From Zarea fungicola (lineage: Eukaryota > Ascomycota > Sordariomycetes > Hypocreales > Cordycipitaceae), in contig FWCC01000023.1 in assembly GCA_900169235.1 (NCBI GenBank), positions 62,001-126,000 on the forward strand: a stretch of 64,000 bases of DNA, in the 5' to 3' direction. The notes beneath the pieces were generated by a model. It was not told the origin of the DNA. It did not search any database and saw only the letters and a list, made by a program, of their open reading frames with translations. Each line of letters starts with the position of its first letter. Position 1 is the first letter of the stretch. Positions 10,504 through 20,918 of this stretch are shown piece by piece. The position numbers and the translations under genes are program-made.

Positions 10504-11656
10504 GATGCTCGCGGGAGCAGGGATTCGGCGGCTCGCTCTGGTATCGCGTAATGCAGTCGATATCGAACTGGGATGGCTTAGCTAGTTACTGGCCTGCAAT
10601 ATCTACCGTTCCTTGACCGTCATGGCGCGCACCGTCGGGCGGTTGCAAGAATGAGAGGCTGGAGATGAGAGAGAGTAGGATTGTCAAAACGTCTCAGCTG
10701 CATGCGGAGCTCCGAGCTTTGACATGAGGGACCAGGGACAAGGTACCCGGTACCTCCTCCCGGCTGCTGCACCCTGGCACCCCACTGTAGCTGCTCGTCA
10801 TGGGCGGGTAAGCAGTTGAGCTCCACTCGCTAAACCCGCTGAAGCATCCACTAAAGCTTTTAGTGCGGCGGGGTGCCTGAAGGTTCCAGGTACATGTACA
10901 TACTCCAGGGTAGCTCCCTGTTTGAATTACCACCATTCTCGCGAGACTTGAAAAGGCATAAAAAAAGAAAAGGAAAAAAAGAATAATAAGAAGGAAAAAA
11001 AAAGGATATATAAGTCATGTGGCTCTAATCTACATCTTTATTGCTCTGGCGAGTTTTGCCAGACTGCAGGCTTCCAGCCAGTTGGCTCCCATGATCAGCA
11101 TCGACCATCCCTCATACCAGCAGACAGAATGACAAACATGTAATCATCTTTTGCGAAATTACACATCTACCGTCCATCATTCACTTAAATGGGGCAAGTG
11201 AAAATGCTTGCCAGGTTGGCCAGGTTTGGTGTAGAAAAGAATTACCAAGCAGCTCAATCCTTCCATCCCAACCCTACAAGAGGATCTTGAAATTAGACAC
11301 CTCAGCAGGTATAACTCGAAGATCCAAATATGTGGGCCACCTCACTATACAACGGAGAGCCAAGTGAATTGCTTAGGAAATTAATGACCAAATGGCGGAG
11401 AAAGTATGGAGGTGGCACACGACCCGTGTGGAGGAGGAATTCAAAACCGACAACAACTGCGATAAAAGCAACTATTGGTTACATGTCAGAAACATTGATA
11501 ACCACCAGTGAGCTATCTGCTTCTTCATCCATTTGCAAATGTAGTTTCGAGAATTTAGCACGTTGTCCTGTGGTACGATGTCCACGGCATGTACATACAG
11601 TGCCAGTTGTCGCTTCGTTTTATAGATCAGGTGGGATAACTCAGGTTCAAAATATC

Positions 11657-11961
11657 TCAGTTTGCAGCCAGGAGCCATTCAAATGCTTCAATTGCGTCCT
11701 CCACATCATCGCGTCCAAATCCTCTGGCCAATCTTTCAGCCCAGCCCTAAAACTCCGCACATACCGCGGCCCAGAAGCCTTCACCGTCGCTGTTGATGCG
11801 CCATTCTCAGCACCCGTCATTGCAATCATCCAAGTCAGCCCAAGGAGGTCTTCAATTCCGTGCCGAAATAGCTCGCGCGATCCCTCACCGGCCAGGCCTC
11901 GCATCCGAAACTGAGGCAGCAATCTGTAGCACAGCTCCCCGACGCCCGGGATCGGCTGGCT
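11657..11961 (-). pseudogene. Frameshifted gene fragment, family unknown
   Basis: On the minus strand an open stretch from 11961 reads as protein: PGVGELCYRLLPQFRMRG, then RELFRHGIEDLLGLTWM, then VKASGPRYVRSFRAGLKDW and PEDLD. Near 11710 the natural continuation moves to another frame, giving DDVEDAIEAFEWLLAAN and a TGA at 11657-11659, while the original frame loses protein character. This looks like a C-terminal exon broken by a one-base indel. No ATG-led start or upstream exon is evident. It could also be an intact short gene in the first frame (91 residues). Family not recognised. Confidence 0.35.
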
Positions 11962-13036
11962 TTAAACCACCTTGGTGAGCTTTTCTATATATATGTATTT
12001 TTTTTAAGAGTGCGTCGTCTAACTTGGCACATTGAGTATACAACCAACTCTCACTCAGACCGAGACTCAAGAAGATGCGACTTTCTCCAGCCTGTCCTTG
12101 CTCTCACTCTCATTTGCCAATTCGTTTTCCGCCTGCATTTTTGCTATTCGCATCTACTCCAACTATTTCTATCCCTTTAAATTAACCTCTTGAAAGAAGT
12201 TCTCCTATTTAAAGAAAAAAAGGGCACTTTGTTATGAAGATTGAACGGTGTCCGGGATCCGCAGCAACGCAAAATTTCCACTTATTCTCGTGGCGCGTAG
12301 TTATAACCAAATTTTTCAACTCTGCAAAGACGAGCATGAATCGAAAAGCTGCCTATTGTTGCTTTATTGGCTTTGCAATTGGTGGAAACTTCACGACACC
12401 GCGGTTGCGGTGAAGCCGCCATAGCACCACCACTCAGTTACTGGACATGGCTGACGGAACCGGTTGGTTATCCAGATTGCTAACCGTGACAAACCGCTCT
12501 TCTTGATTGAATAATACTCGTCTTCTTCATTCTACACCCTCGTATTCGAGACGCCGCATTTGGAATCATGTAGCGTTGCCTTTATAGCCAAACCGTGCTG
12601 GAGAGCAAGCCATCGGATAAATCGGACAGGAACAGAAGACTATGGCTTACTTACCTCATTGTATGCCGAAGATGGTGGGGTAGTTCATCCCGCGACGGAA
12701 ACGTTCCCAGGCAACATGCTCCAATAAATCCGGAATGTGGCACCTTTGATACCGTCGAGTAAGAAACAGGATCATTTGTAATTCGGGAACCCGGGATTCT
12801 ACCACCAGGCAAAATCGGACGCCCACTGCTTTGATTGCGAGTGTGTTGGCTGTAGCCACTCATTTCTAGTGCCTTTGGGCGGTCGTAAGCTTGCCAGATC
12901 TAAAGCCGCTCTATAATTCCCTCAATTTCCGCCAAACTCCACGATTTGTTTGGAATCATCTATACCCTGTCAACTCCACTTTCCGACTTCCTAATTATGA
13001 GGGCCAAGGAATGCATCGCTCGATTTGCCAAGACGC

Positions 13037-13044
13037 TATAAAAA
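13037..13044 (+). promoter_or_regulatory. TATA-like box of the lactonase gene
   Basis: TATAAAAA lies 107 bp before the ATG at 13144, a normal distance for a fungal promoter. Confidence 0.45.
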
Positions 13045-13143
13045 CTTCCGGTACGCGAGATATAATATGTTGGCTTACAATATGAAAGCTGCGACATTGT
13101 ACAAACTAAAAGAAACCTATCAAATAAAGACATAACGGACAGC

Positions 13144-14467
13144 ATGTATTATTCATTTGCGGTACTTGCGTTGCACCTATCTGCTGCTCTGGCATCCCCA
13201 AGCTATGGATCTGGTCGCAACAAGGTCCTTTACTTCCAGGACAATGACCCGTCTGGAAACTCCGTCATATCGGTCCAAGTTTCTGGAAGAGACGGCAAGC
13301 TTTCTTCTGCTGTGCGGACGAGCACTGGTGGCTTAGGTGCTGTGGGATTGTTCGCTCCATCTCAGGATTCTGTCAAAGTTGCGGGCAATGTATGTGCTGA
13401 CCGCTTCGTCTCTAATACCTGAGGAGATCCTTCATGCTAATCACTGTCTTTACTTCTTGTAGTATCTCTTCACGACTAATGCTGGAAGCAACACGCTATC
13501 GGCTTTCGCCATTGATCCTCGCGATCCTCTCCACCCGCGGCTTATTGGAAAGCCAGCCGCTACCCTTGGCCATGTTCCAGTCTCTGTTGCCTACTCGGAA
13601 CGCTTGAACACAGGTATGCTGTCCTTTGAGATGCCCTATAGTGGTTATTACTCACGTTTAATAGTATGCGTTGCCAACGGAGGGTCTGACCTGGCAGGCG
13701 TGACTTGCTTCTCCGTGCATCCTGAGCAGGGTCTTGTTCCACAAGGACCAATGCGCCCAATCAAGCGATCCGGCGTACCTCCGCCGGCTGCTGGAAAACC
13801 ACCCGTCATCCTGACTGGGGACATTGTTTTCAACCCTTCTTCGACGGCGCTCTTCACAAGCGTTGGGAACCCGGCCGGAGGCGCAGGAACGCTCCTTGCC
13901 TATCCCATCAGCTACGGCCGGGTCAGCCAGACCCCTGTGAGCAGCGCCCTCAAGGACCTGAATCTCGTCTTCAGTCTCAACTTTCTGGACTCTGACTGGC
14001 GTCTTTTCGCCACCAATCCCCACAACAACTCCCCGGGCGCGGCGATTCTCAACGTCTCGCCGTCCCTCGTGGCCCACGAGGCCGAGATCATCACCATCCC
14101 GGGCCAGGCCGCCTCGTGCTGGGTAGCCGATTCGCGTCGCCTGGACACGCTCTTTGTCATGGACGCGGCCAAGCCCAACATCACCACCGTCGATCCCTGG
14201 ACCGGCAAGGTCACGTCTCAGTTTAGCTTTACGACGCCGGCCTTTGGCGCCATTGACAGCGTGGCGAGCGAGGAGTACGTCTACACCCTGACCGCGCCGT
14301 ACAATGCCAACCTTACCGGCCTCATCGCGTCGCCGCAGGTTTTGGTCTACGATGCCTCGCCTATCGAGAGACGCCAGAGCCCACGGCTGCTTCAGAGCTT
14401 TGACATTTTCAAGGCCGTCGGGCAGATTCCTGGGCTCCAGGGTCTTGCCATATATCCGAGTGCCTAA
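13144..14467 (+). CDS. Secreted lactonase-family seven-bladed beta-propeller protein
   Basis: Exons 13144-13389, 13463-13613 and 13665-14467; both introns (73 and 51 nt) begin GTATG and end TAG. The product is 399 residues with a signal peptide (YSFAVLALHLSAALA). The body matches the lactonase / 3-carboxy-cis,cis-muconate lactonizing (YbhE-like) propeller family: repeated blades with YLFTTNAGSNTLSAFAID, VCVANGGSDLAGVTCFSV and TLFVMDAAKPNITTVDP. Family members hydrolyse or isomerise sugar or aromatic lactones. The fungal secreted branch is mostly uncharacterised, so the substrate is unknown. It stands alone, about 1 kb before a Gre2-like reductase gene on the same strand. Confidence 0.8.
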
Positions 14468-15503
14468 ATCAGGCTAAAGTTTGAGCATTTACAATGTGTA
14501 CTGGCTCGTGTTTTTTCTTTTCTGGTAAATTGGATAAAATCACAGTACAATCAGCCGGGTGACTTTAGCACTGTGTACCTGGTGTTAGTTTAGTGAGATG
14601 ATTGTTATTCAGTGAACACTTTTTATATTTATTTGTACAAAGCACATTTAAGACCAGATTGCATTTTCTGTATTCATGAGATGGCACTTCTATAAAATTC
14701 AGATGGAGAGAGCACTCTTATTCGCAAGTCCACTCTATGGACCATGAAATGTCTGGCACTGTCGCTTGCTCCCCGAAGCCTCTCCAAGCTAGCCTCTTAT
14801 ACCCCATTGACTAAACTCCTGTTTCCTCGCTATTTCTTTTTGTACTTTCTATTGACCCTTCCATCACAAGTCCAACCTACCTTCTAATTATAGCTCTTCA
14901 TGAATCTCATCCGGGTTAGTTCCAACTGCATGTAGTGGCCAGACCAGAGTCGAGTAGATCAATTGCCAAAACTATCCTTCACCGCCCAATAGGTGCCATT
15001 GTCCTGACCAAATAGCACATCCAAGCAGAATGGCTGTCACACTAAACCCAAGATCCACCAAAGTCTTGGCAAAGTCCGACAAGACTGTCTTAGAGTGAGT
15101 TTAGATGCCTTGCCGAAATCTGAGTGGCTGGCCCGCTAGCTGAAAACCACGATACTACTCCTGCAAGAGGCCACTGAGGACGCACGGCGTTAATTGTCAC
15201 TGCTTTAATAGACTGGAAATTGTTGCACGGGTTTAACGGAGATCATACTTAGTTCCGATCATTCTTAGTTCCGACCATACCTAGTTCCGAGTACCTGGCG
15301 ATCTTTTACGGTAGCTACTACACCATAATCCTCTATCTGCCCTAACGCCGACCAGCCGGTGGCTATTAATAAAGCCTATGACCTTAGTGAAACCGTCATG
15401 CGTCTCTATCATTTACCTCTATATTCAGTTGATACTGTCGTTTTGCGATTTCCCTCATATTCACACATCTTTTCGTACCTTGTCAAAAAAATTTGCCAAC
15501 AGC
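14468..15503. other. Intergenic region before the Gre2-like reductase
   Basis: About 1 kb. The 5' two thirds hold nothing recognisable; a 16-bp tandem repeat at 15244-15291 (listed separately) is the only structured element. Confidence 0.4.
15244..15291 (+). repeat. Three tandem copies of a 16-bp unit upstream of the reductase
   Basis: Units CATACTTAGTTCCGAT, CATTCTTAGTTCCGAC and CATACCTAGTTCCGAG follow each other without gaps. The core TAGTTCCGA is invariant in all three. They end 212 bp before the ATG at 15504, so they could be a regulator-binding array; the function is inference. Confidence 0.6.
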
Positions 15504-16535
15504 ATGTCCAAGACGATCCTTGTTACTGGGGCAAATGGCTACATTGCTATGCATGTCATCCAGCAAGCTATTGCAAAAGGGCATAATATAGTAGCATCTG
15601 TTCGATCTTCTTCAGCGGCTGAGAAGATCACCAATGTCTTTAATAAGGCAATATCACAAGTATCTATCGTTCAAGTCTCAGACATAACCTCGGCGGAATC
15701 CTACAAAGACGCTTTTAGAACGGCAAATATCGCAGCCGTTATCAATACAGCCTCGCCTCTTATCAACAACCCAACAGATGTAAGGACTCAAATCCTTGAT
15801 CCAGCCATCAATAGTGGCACTGCTATCCTAGAGGCAGCTAAGAAGTATGGCGAGCCATGTCTGAAGCGCATCGTCCACATCGGATCATTCACTGCATGTG
15901 TGGATCTTTCCCTTGGAACTGGGGCCGGGAAAATCTATAGCCCTAAAGATTGGAATCCGATTACGTATGAAGAAGCCGCCGATGGCGGTCGAATGACAGC
16001 TTACATGGGGTCAAAGGCACTAGCAGAGAAGGCGATGTGGGATTGGATGAGTACCAACAACCCTACCTTTGACTTTACATCCATTTACCCCTCTGCCGTG
16101 TTCGGTCCACATGTGGGCCGCATCGATCTCGACAACTTGAATGTCTCGACTAAAATGCTCTGGGAACTTGCCATGCCATCGTCAAATCCACCAGTATATA
16201 ATTCTCGGCATTTGGGCAGCTGGGTGGATGTACGCGACGTGGCAGAGGCACTCCTGGCAGCGATTCAGATTCCAGAGGCAGGCAGCATACGCTTCTTGGC
16301 AGCTCAGAGATGCCATTGGCAATTAGTTCGGGATGAAGCAAGGAGGCAGTTGCCTGACCTAAGAACAATGATTGACGCAGGAGATCCAGGGTGTTGGCAA
16401 GCCGCCAAATCTACCACTTATGACGTGGACGGGTCAATGGTTACAAGTATACTAAAAGTAGAGTATACGTCACTGGGGGAATGTTTGTGGGACTCTTACT
16501 CGCAGCTCTTGACGGCATACAATAAAGCAAATTAG
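15504..16535 (+). CDS. Extended SDR / NAD(P)H-dependent reductase, Gre2-like
   Basis: Single exon, 343 residues. I start at the ATG beginning MSKTILVTGANGYIA, which puts the TGxxGxxA/G cofactor motif at residue 8; the frame is open further upstream but that would add a non-homologous leader. Tyr167 and Lys171 in TAYMGSKALAEKA form the YxxxK catalytic pair. The family includes yeast Gre2 methylglyoxal / isovaleraldehyde reductase and dihydroflavonol-4-reductase-like enzymes that reduce ketones and aldehydes with NADPH in the cytosol. The segment after residue 260 (RFLAAQRCHWQLVRDEARRQ) is close to the family norm. Its substrate cannot be told from sequence. Confidence 0.85.
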   Translation: MSKTILVTGANGYIAMHVIQQAIAKGHNIVASVRSSSAAEKITNVFNKAISQVSIVQVSDITSAESYKDAFRTANIAAVINTASPLINNPTDVRTQILDPAINSGTAILEAAKKYGEPCLKRIVHIGSFTACVDLSLGTGAGKIYSPKDWNPITYEEAADGGRMTAYMGSKALAEKAMWDWMSTNNPTFDFTSIYPSAVFGPHVGRIDLDNLNVSTKMLWELAMPSSNPPVYNSRHLGSWVDVRDVAEALLAAIQIPEAGSIRFLAAQRCHWQLVRDEARRQLPDLRTMIDAGDPGCWQAAKSTTYDVDGSMVTSILKVEYTSLGECLWDSYSQLLTAYNKAN

Positions 16536-16565
16536 CACAATTGTTGTATATTTAGAAAATTGCGA

Positions 16566-17291
16566 CTATCGAATCCCTGCCTCGCGTTCCTCCCTCTCCC
16601 TGACCCTTTTCATAAAATCCTCCATTGACTCCTCCGGATCCACGTCGGAGTAATCCTCCTCAGAATCGTCTTCGGGATAGTGTCCGTGATTCCCGAGAAA
16701 AGCCCCGCGCGCGACCAATTCCCATTCCTTACTCAGTGGTGCCGTAGTGACGGAATCAAAGAATTCTATCCCCGTGGCTGACGTGGGGTCAAACCATAAC
16801 TGGGTACGGGCAGGTAGCTTGACCCCTGTCATGAGGCTGCCCATCTTCTCAAAATATTCATCCTTCACCGACAGGAGCCATGGGTGCACCTGCTCAATGT
16901 ACTGACGGATACTGATGAACTCTTCTCCGTGAGAGGTGATGTCGAGACTAGGTCTATCGGGATTCGATTCAACCTCTTGTTCGCTGTCTAGGTTATCGTC
17001 CACGTAGGGGTAACCGTCTAGTTCGATGATGTGCAGTGTAAACAGCTTCACAGGTGGATCACTGAAGGGTGCCGTGCTTATCTCATGGAAGCTTCCGTCT
17101 TGAACATTGTGGAATGGGCGCTGCGCCGACCCGGCATCTTCTGGATCATTGATCACCTTGACGCATTCAAAGGCAGGGGCGTTCTTGATTTCCCAGCGAA
17201 GGCGCCGGACCTCGGGTGCAGAGTGGTAGATTGGCGGGCGGAAGACGCCATCCTCATCGATGTACTTGGCAACTTCGTCCTCGTGAGGCAT
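16566..17291 (-). CDS. Hypothetical acidic protein, 241 residues
   Basis: Intact single-exon frame. The open frame extends nine codons further to a TTG, so the first ATG (complement 17289-17291, MPHEDEVAKYIDEDGVF) is used. I do not recognise the family. The protein has a folded-looking centre (VKLFTLHIIELDGYPYVDD; ISIRQYIEQVHPWLLSVKD; LPARTQLWFDP) and a strongly acidic C-terminal part (PEDDSEEDYSDVDPEES) ending in a charged helix rich in R and E. No signal peptide, membrane segment or metal motif. It converges on the Gre2-like gene with only 30 bp between stop codons, so their 3' ends probably overlap. Confidence 0.6.
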   Translation of the reverse strand: MPHEDEVAKYIDEDGVFRPPIYHSAPEVRRLRWEIKNAPAFECVKVINDPEDAGSAQRPFHNVQDGSFHEISTAPFSDPPVKLFTLHIIELDGYPYVDDNLDSEQEVESNPDRPSLDITSHGEEFISIRQYIEQVHPWLLSVKDEYFEKMGSLMTGVKLPARTQLWFDPTSATGIEFFDSVTTAPLSKEWELVARGAFLGNHGHYPEDDSEEDYSDVDPEESMEDFMKRVREREEREAGIR

Positions 17292-18708
17292 CTTGTGATG
17301 GCTGGAAGTATCTGTCAAAAGAAGTAGAATTCTAGGTGATGTCTGTGTTGGGCAGCGGGGGCACTCAATATCTAGGTATTTATTAAAGTTCCTTACCTAA
17401 TGTAGGCAGCACCTGGAGGCGCGCTCGAACACCACCAAAGTCGGCTGGAAGCCGGCTTGTACCCAGACAAATCAGGCTGGCAGGCACAAAAGTACTTGTG
17501 GCTTATTGCTGGATGAATTAGTGTTCTAGGTAGCAGCCACTTTTATTAACTGCGACGTTACAGAGTAACTACTCCATCAGCCTTGCCCTTACCACGCACA
17601 CCAAGAGGACATGAAGTTAGATACGCGTTAAGTCAAAATTGTAGAAAGTAGCTGCTACCAGCGGTATCCTGGCAAAGCGCCTACGTCTCCCACAATTATC
17701 TCCTGCAGCACTATCCAGCCTGCGAGGAACTGGGATGGGAGTGTTTCCGACAGATGCTTCTGTCTCGGTCGTCTGTAATTGCACCCCTTGGCAGCGCTTC
17801 ATACGACCTGTTTGAGCCTAGGTCGATGCGGGCCGCCCTACCAGCCGCGCTGGAAAGGCACCTTGTTGGCCGAAGCGTAGAGCCGTTTTAGCTCATGTGA
17901 GAGTAAATCCTGGATCACTGACAGTCTCAGCCTGGGCGTAGGGTTAAAAACAAAATTCCTCCAATAAAAATGGACCCTGAAGTTTTAACTAGACCAATCA
18001 GAGCATGAATTGTAAGTCTTGGCGGCATGCGGCAACTAATTGGGAGTCTCTCGGTCAATTTGTTTCCCGCGCCTCAAGACACTTGCTTGCCTCTGCGATT
18101 TCTTGGGTCCTGGAAAGCAAGGGAGTGGCCCAAAGCGCCGTTGCAACAGCGTTATGAGCTGGCAAATACTTATGTAGCTTTCAAGTAATTCAAATATTGC
18201 GTCCGTATAGTCTTTGAAGTCCACACAGATGTTAGGGGCCGATGGAAATCCGGAAGAGTGCTGTCTGGCGCAGGCCGGCTCGGTGATTACTTGCAAATGT
18301 AGCTTCATTTTAAATACGGCGTCATTGCTTGCAAGTTAGACAAATATTATTAGTTAAAAAAAACTACAGAACTTGATCTTTACTTTGCCTCTTTGTTACC
18401 GTCTCTTCATATTACTTGGATTTCGTTGACAAAGTCCGTACGGAACGCCATGGTTCTTCTAGACAGGTAAGCTCTTGAATACCTTTGATCTGTCAGGGCG
18501 ACGCAATTTTTTTTTCTTAAAAAGGTTCTTTGATAGCTGATTCAGACCGTGCCCAGATACACGTCACTAGAGTCTAACCGTCGATCGGAAAGGCTCAAGA
18601 CTTTCACATGGTCCGATATGTCCTTCTTTGATGATCAAAGAAATACACCTGTATGAAAGAGAAATGAGATGCTCGGGATATGTGCCAGATCCTCTAACTA
18701 GTAATAGC
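17292..18708. other. Intergenic region
   Basis: 1.4 kb without a supportable gene. Short open frames on both strands lack protein character. A poly-T tract lies near 18509. Confidence 0.4.
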
Positions 18709-19340
18709 TGAGTGGTACTTCGGGGACGCGATCAGAATCGCAAGTTTCGAATATCACGCCAAAGCATTTTGCCAGACTTGAGCGGGCATCCTATATCCTG
18801 GACCAAGTTCTAACCCATGTACATTCCCCCATGGACGATATGGACTTTATGAGTGAAGAAGCGCAGCAGCTATTTCGGACAATAGACTCTTTTCGAAATT
18901 TAATGGGTAGCGAGGACACGCCTACCACGCAAACCAGTGTCGACGTGGAAGCTCTCTGCCACATGTACGTCTCCATTTCCAAACCGCTGCTAAAATTGAA
19001 TGGCGTGGAAAATAATCAAGACTCACCTAGCGCAATGATAATTTTGGTTACATTCGGATGCCATATCGAGAAATCGTGTAGCACTCGGTGCTCCCTCATC
19101 GGGGCTTCCGTACTGAAGGCAGAACTACAATGTGCTGTCCAATTCCTGGCTCGCACTGAGCATAGGGAGTCGATATTCAGTTCATGCTTACGATACAGAG
19201 CCCTGGTAGCCTTGGGCGACAACTTGGAGTTAATTAATGACCTCGCATCTGGCATAATTATGCGAGAACTAAAGGGAAAACTGGAACGTTCCGGTCCTCG
19301 ATGGTTAACTGGACGTAAGGTATCCTACATCTCATTATAA
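18709..19340 (+). pseudogene. Possible C-terminal fragment of a fungal regulator, N-terminal part missing
   Basis: The frame is open from 18709, just after a TAG, to a TAA at 19338-19340, giving up to 209 residues. The composition is that of a real protein: KHFARLERASYILDQVL, EEAQQLFRTIDSFRNLM, then LRYRALVALGDNLELIND near the end. The final block (single Y-R pair, LxxLGDNxExI) resembles the tail of AflR-type fungal regulators, but the match is weak. No zinc cluster is found in the 800 bp upstream, where a short ATG-led piece (18450-18466) followed by a GTAAGC donor leads nowhere. The last ~75 bp fall in a diverged repeat that recurs at 21688. It may be a decayed or truncated gene. Confidence 0.3.
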
Positions 19341-19390
19341 AGACGAAACTAACAGCAGATATACTAGAGGCGCTACTTACGCTTATTTAA
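19265..19390 (+). repeat. Diverged direct repeat, copy 1
   Basis: Aligns by eye with 21688-21799: shared blocks include AGAACT, TTCCGGTCC.CGATGG, GACG.AACTAACAGCA and GCTTATTTAA in the same order and spacing. Differences are mostly transitions. The copy spans the 3' end of the possible regulator fragment. Confidence 0.5.
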
Positions 19391-19449
19391 CAGGAAAGCA
19401 ATACTTTAGTTGAGCATTTGAAAGAAAATAGACTTTTTAAACATGTAGA

Positions 19450-19501
19450 GAAGTGATCGTGTAAGGACGAGGGTGCTAGGTAACCACTCGGCCACAGCGA
19501 C
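19450..19501 (-). repeat. tRNA-like fragment with polymerase III A box (tRNA-Ser-like 5' half or SINE head)
   Basis: Read on the minus strand from 19501, the sequence begins GTCGCTGTGGCCGAGTGGTT, the usual 5' end and D-arm of a eukaryotic serine tRNA, with a good A box (TGGCCGAGTGG). About 30 nt on, GATCACTTC at 19458-19450 resembles a B box with one mismatch. No acceptor-stem partner for GTCGCTG and no anticodon arm can be built, so this is not a working tRNA gene. A tRNA-derived SINE head or tRNA pseudogene is the likely reading. Confidence 0.45.
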
Positions 19502-19728
19502 CTATGCAATAACTGGTAATCAACGAATTTGAATTAATGACCTAGGCTTTAAAGCAAGTTTCTCTACTAAAGAAGAGAAGATTTATTAAATTTGCCGTAC
19601 GGACGTTAACAAGTACCGGTGTAAGCGAAGCTATCCAAAACAAGGAGTCAAAGGTCCCTGGCTGCATGCTATAAAAGAAAGCCCTGGAGTAGAAGCTTGC
19701 GAGCAGAAGTCGAGAAAGAATTTTTTTT

Positions 19729-20918
19729 TTAGATGTCATCATCGATAGGGTCAAGCCCTTTGGGAGTGCCAATCCGCGACTCAAACCAGAAGCGAAGCCT
19801 CTCGATTTTGGCACGGTCCGCCATGAACTTTTCAAACTCGGTTGGGCTCGTGTGCGTCTCGCTCCACAGATCAGGGAACCCGGCAGGAGGGCGGACATCG
19901 CGACGGACAGACCACGTCTTCATCTGGCCCTGGTACTCGGGGCTGAGCAGGAAGTTGTGCAGGAGCTTGGCGCCCTCCTTGTGGGGGGCATCCCTGAGAA
20001 TGGCAGCGCGCTGGGGCCAGCTCACGTAGTTGCCCTTGGTCGGGTGCGTGAGGTTAAATGTGGTCGAGACGAAGCCGCCGCCGCCGGTGCTGAAAAAGGC
20101 GGCCTGGGGCTGGGTGCTGTTGGCGGCGATGAGGGCAGGCGTCGCGGTGCCGCGGACCCAGCGCGGGTTCTGCTTCAGAAGACCATCGAACCAAGAAGAG
20201 CCGTATTTGGTGAGGCTGATGGAAGAACGATATCTGATTAGCCAAAGAACTGTGTGTCTGTTTTTTATCAAGAAATTTGGGGGCAAAGTGAGCAGCGAGG
20301 GAAAAAGACCTACATCAAATGAAAGGCGAAAAGAACAGCATCATCATCGTTGGGGTAGGTCAGGACAAGTTTGTCTTTGAACTCGGGCCTCAGGAAGTCG
20401 GTGTACTCTACAGGAGGTGCAATGCCGGGTAGCTTGGCACTGTTCCACGCACCGGACCACGAAATGACGTACACACCATACCACGCAGCGTCAATATCCT
20501 TGAACGCATCGTGAACAGCCTCGAAGCCCAGAGGAGCATAGTTGAGCAGAGCACCGTCGGCGGCCCAGCGTGGGTAGTCGTGCATGGTTTGCAGGATGAT
20601 GCTGTCGACATACACGCCGTGCCGGCCACGAGCGAGCTGCTCGTCAATCCGGACATCGTGATACTTGGAGAGGTCGACGGTGCTGTTGAGTTTCATACCG
20701 GGGAATCTGGCCTCGAAGGCGGCCTTCATACGGTCCTGCTGGTACTTTTCGTCACCACCGTGCCAAAGGGTGACAACACCGCCTTCAGCTAGGGCCGCAG
20801 CGTAGATCTCTTCGATTGACCGCGTCTCATACTCGGTTGGGGTGCGGAAGCCAAGCCATTGGTCGTAGCCAAGACTGACACCGGCGAGGGCGGCCACGAA
20901 TACAGCGGAATACCGCAT
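19729..20918 (-). CDS. Secreted periplasmic-binding-protein-like (type II solute-binding fold) protein
   Basis: Exons 20918-20314 and 20233-19729 with an 80-nt intron (GTAGGT ... CAG) give 369 residues. An N-terminal signal peptide (MRYSAVFVAALAGVSLG) is followed by a bacterial ABC-type solute-binding fold: GGVVTLWHGGDEKYQQDRM, AAFEARFPGMKLNSTVDLS (first lobe), ARGRHGVYVDSIILQT, and FKDKLVLTYPNDDDAVLFAF (hinge). Such proteins resemble Fe3+ or putrescine-type binding proteins in bacteria. Filamentous fungi have secreted or wall-held members without a matching ABC permease, and none is in this window. The ligand is unknown. The segment after the intron (YRSSISLTKYG) continues the fold, so the splice is reliable. 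Confidence 0.75.

Larger units (their letters stand above)
10504..13143. other. Long divergent intergenic region, Pff1-like / lactonase genes
   Basis: About 2.6 kb between two genes pointing away from each other. It contains a protein-like fragment on the minus strand (11657-11961, listed separately) and a TATA-like box before the lactonase gene. A/G-rich tract 10950-11000 and pyrimidine-rich 12080-12180 look like ordinary fungal promoter sequence. No complete gene is supported. Confidence 0.4.
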
